Shown here: positions 63,395-64,000 of the stretch, piece by piece
Numbering within the stretch: the stretch's first letter is position 1
Layout: the number at the start of each line of letters is the position of its first letter
Origin: Rhodanobacteraceae bacterium UBA703
GTDB taxonomy: Bacteria; Pseudomonadota; Gammaproteobacteria; Xanthomonadales; Rhodanobacteraceae
Assembly: GCA_002297645.1 (NCBI GenBank)
Contig: DBMH01000098.1
Span: 56,035 to 120,034 of the forward strand
Length of the DNA: 64,000 nucleotides
Reading direction: 5' to 3'
Position numbers and translations under genes: made by a program
Notes under the pieces: generated by a model
The model's input: only the letters and a program-made list of their open reading frames with translations
Database searches by the model: none
Told to the model about the DNA's origin: nothing

Positions 63395-63916
63395 TCAGAT
63401 TTCGCGCAGCCGGGGGATCAGGCCGACGAGGTTGCAGGGACGCGTCGTCGCGTCCAGCTGGGCGCGGATCAGCTTCTCCCAGGCGGTCCGGCAGGCCGAA
63501 GTCGAGCCGGGCAGGCAGAAGACGAAGGTGTCGTTGGAGAGCCCGGCGAATGCACGCGATTGCATCGTGGACGTGCCGATCTCGTCGAAGCTGAGTACGC
63601 GGAACATCTCGCCGAAGCCCGGCATTTCCTTGTCGAGCAGCGGACGGATCGCTTCCGGTGTCGAGTCGCGGCCGGTGAAGCCGGTACCGCCGGTGACGAG
63701 CACGCCGCTCACGTTCTCGTCGGCGATCCAGTCGGCGACGATGGCGCGCACGCGGTAACGGTCGTCTTTCACGATGCGGCGGCCGGCGAGCCGGTGTCCG
63801 GCCTGGCCGAGCGACAGCGCCAGGTAGTCGCCGGAGCTGTCGTCGGCGGCGGTGCGCGTGTCCGACACGGTGAGCACGCAGAGGTTCAGCGGGACGAACT
63901 GGGCGAGAGCGGTCAT
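63395..63916 (-). CDS. moaB: Molybdenum cofactor biosynthesis protein MoaB
   Basis: A 173-residue MogA/MoaB-family protein, which adenylylates molybdopterin before metal insertion or is a paralogue of unproven activity. Sequence marks are VLTVSDTRTAADDSSGDYL, VLVTGGTGFTGRDSTPEAIRPLLDKEMPGFGEMFR and FCLPGSTSACRTAWEKLI. Length is typical for the MoaB subgroup. It is upstream of ppk2 on the same strand. Other moa genes are not in the window. Confidence 0.95.
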   Translation of the reverse strand: MTALAQFVPLNLCVLTVSDTRTAADDSSGDYLALSLGQAGHRLAGRRIVKDDRYRVRAIVADWIADENVSGVLVTGGTGFTGRDSTPEAIRPLLDKEMPGFGEMFRVLSFDEIGTSTMQSRAFAGLSNDTFVFCLPGSTSACRTAWEKLIRAQLDATTRPCNLVGLIPRLREI

Positions 63917-63969
63917 GCGCCGAGCGTAGCGCGCCGTGCCGGCGGCGGGAAGCGCGCCGCCGGCCGGGA

Positions 63970-64000
63970 CTACTCGATCGCCGCCGGCGGCAACCCGGCG
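63970..64000 (-). CDS. C-terminal end of an unidentified gene (partial)
   Basis: A TAG stop on the minus strand at 63970-63972 preceded by nine sense codons reading AGLPPAAIE up to the window edge. The frame cannot be assessed further. It may be chance. Confidence 0.25.
   Translation of the reverse strand, partial: AGLPPAAIE

Overview
The window is GC-rich, gene-dense chromosomal DNA from a gammaproteobacterium, most likely of the order Xanthomonadales (Lysobacter/Dokdonella/Rhodanobacter-like). The grounds are the gene neighbourhoods (htrA-type protease beside petABC-sspA-sspB; thrS-infC-rpmI-rplT-pheS-pheT-ihfA-merR-tRNA-Pro; queA-tgt-yajC-secD-secF), an Oar-type TonB receptor, and a secreted protein with a C-terminal IFADAFE-like tail. 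Genus is not resolved. I saw no prophage, insertion sequence, CRISPR array, plasmid origin or rRNA. Three tRNAs are present: Asn(GTT), Val(GAC) and Pro(GGG).

Layout. 1-10 kb: the end of a lytic transglycosylase, an inner-membrane HtrA protease (minus), the cytochrome bc1 operon petABC, the SspA/SspB pair, and a minus-strand block (DUF3301, nadC, DUF1631, Trm112-like). 10-16.7 kb: purE and purK, Fe-superoxide dismutase, grxD with an atypical SDR, a MarC-family protein and a two-domain acyltransferase resembling OlsF. 16.9-27.4 kb: an Oar-type TonB receptor, ppnN, tRNA-Asn, a FimT-like pseudopilin, uvrB, and a CBS-domain histidine kinase coupled to a tandem-receiver protein. 27.4-38.1 kb: tRNA-Val, a second TonB receptor, then the translation cluster thrS-infC-rpmI-rplT-pheS-pheT-ihfA-merR and tRNA-Pro. 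38.3-47.8 kb is the accessory part: proline iminopeptidase, two adjacent psiF genes, a secreted beta-helix protein, a ToxR-like membrane regulator with TPR-like repeats and a class III aminotransferase. 48-55.2 kb: an ABC exporter with a DesK/DesR-type two-component system and a likely 32-residue membrane peptide, then a coupled DUF3142/large-envelope-protein pair. 55.5-64 kb: queuosine genes, yajC-secD-secF, and a minus-strand group (moaB, ppk2, DUF1295 protein).

Most genes are conserved housekeeping genes. The points that deserve a second look are regulatory or small: the thrS leader (11-bp closing inverted repeat, T-box-like string, antiterminator/terminator pair), the AUC start of infC, the coupled 32-codon ORF in the exporter operon, the similar LRVVK/LRVVE C-termini of SspB and the convergent DUF3301 protein, the receiver protein without an output domain, the SDR lacking its catalytic serine, and several families of intergenic palindromic repeats.
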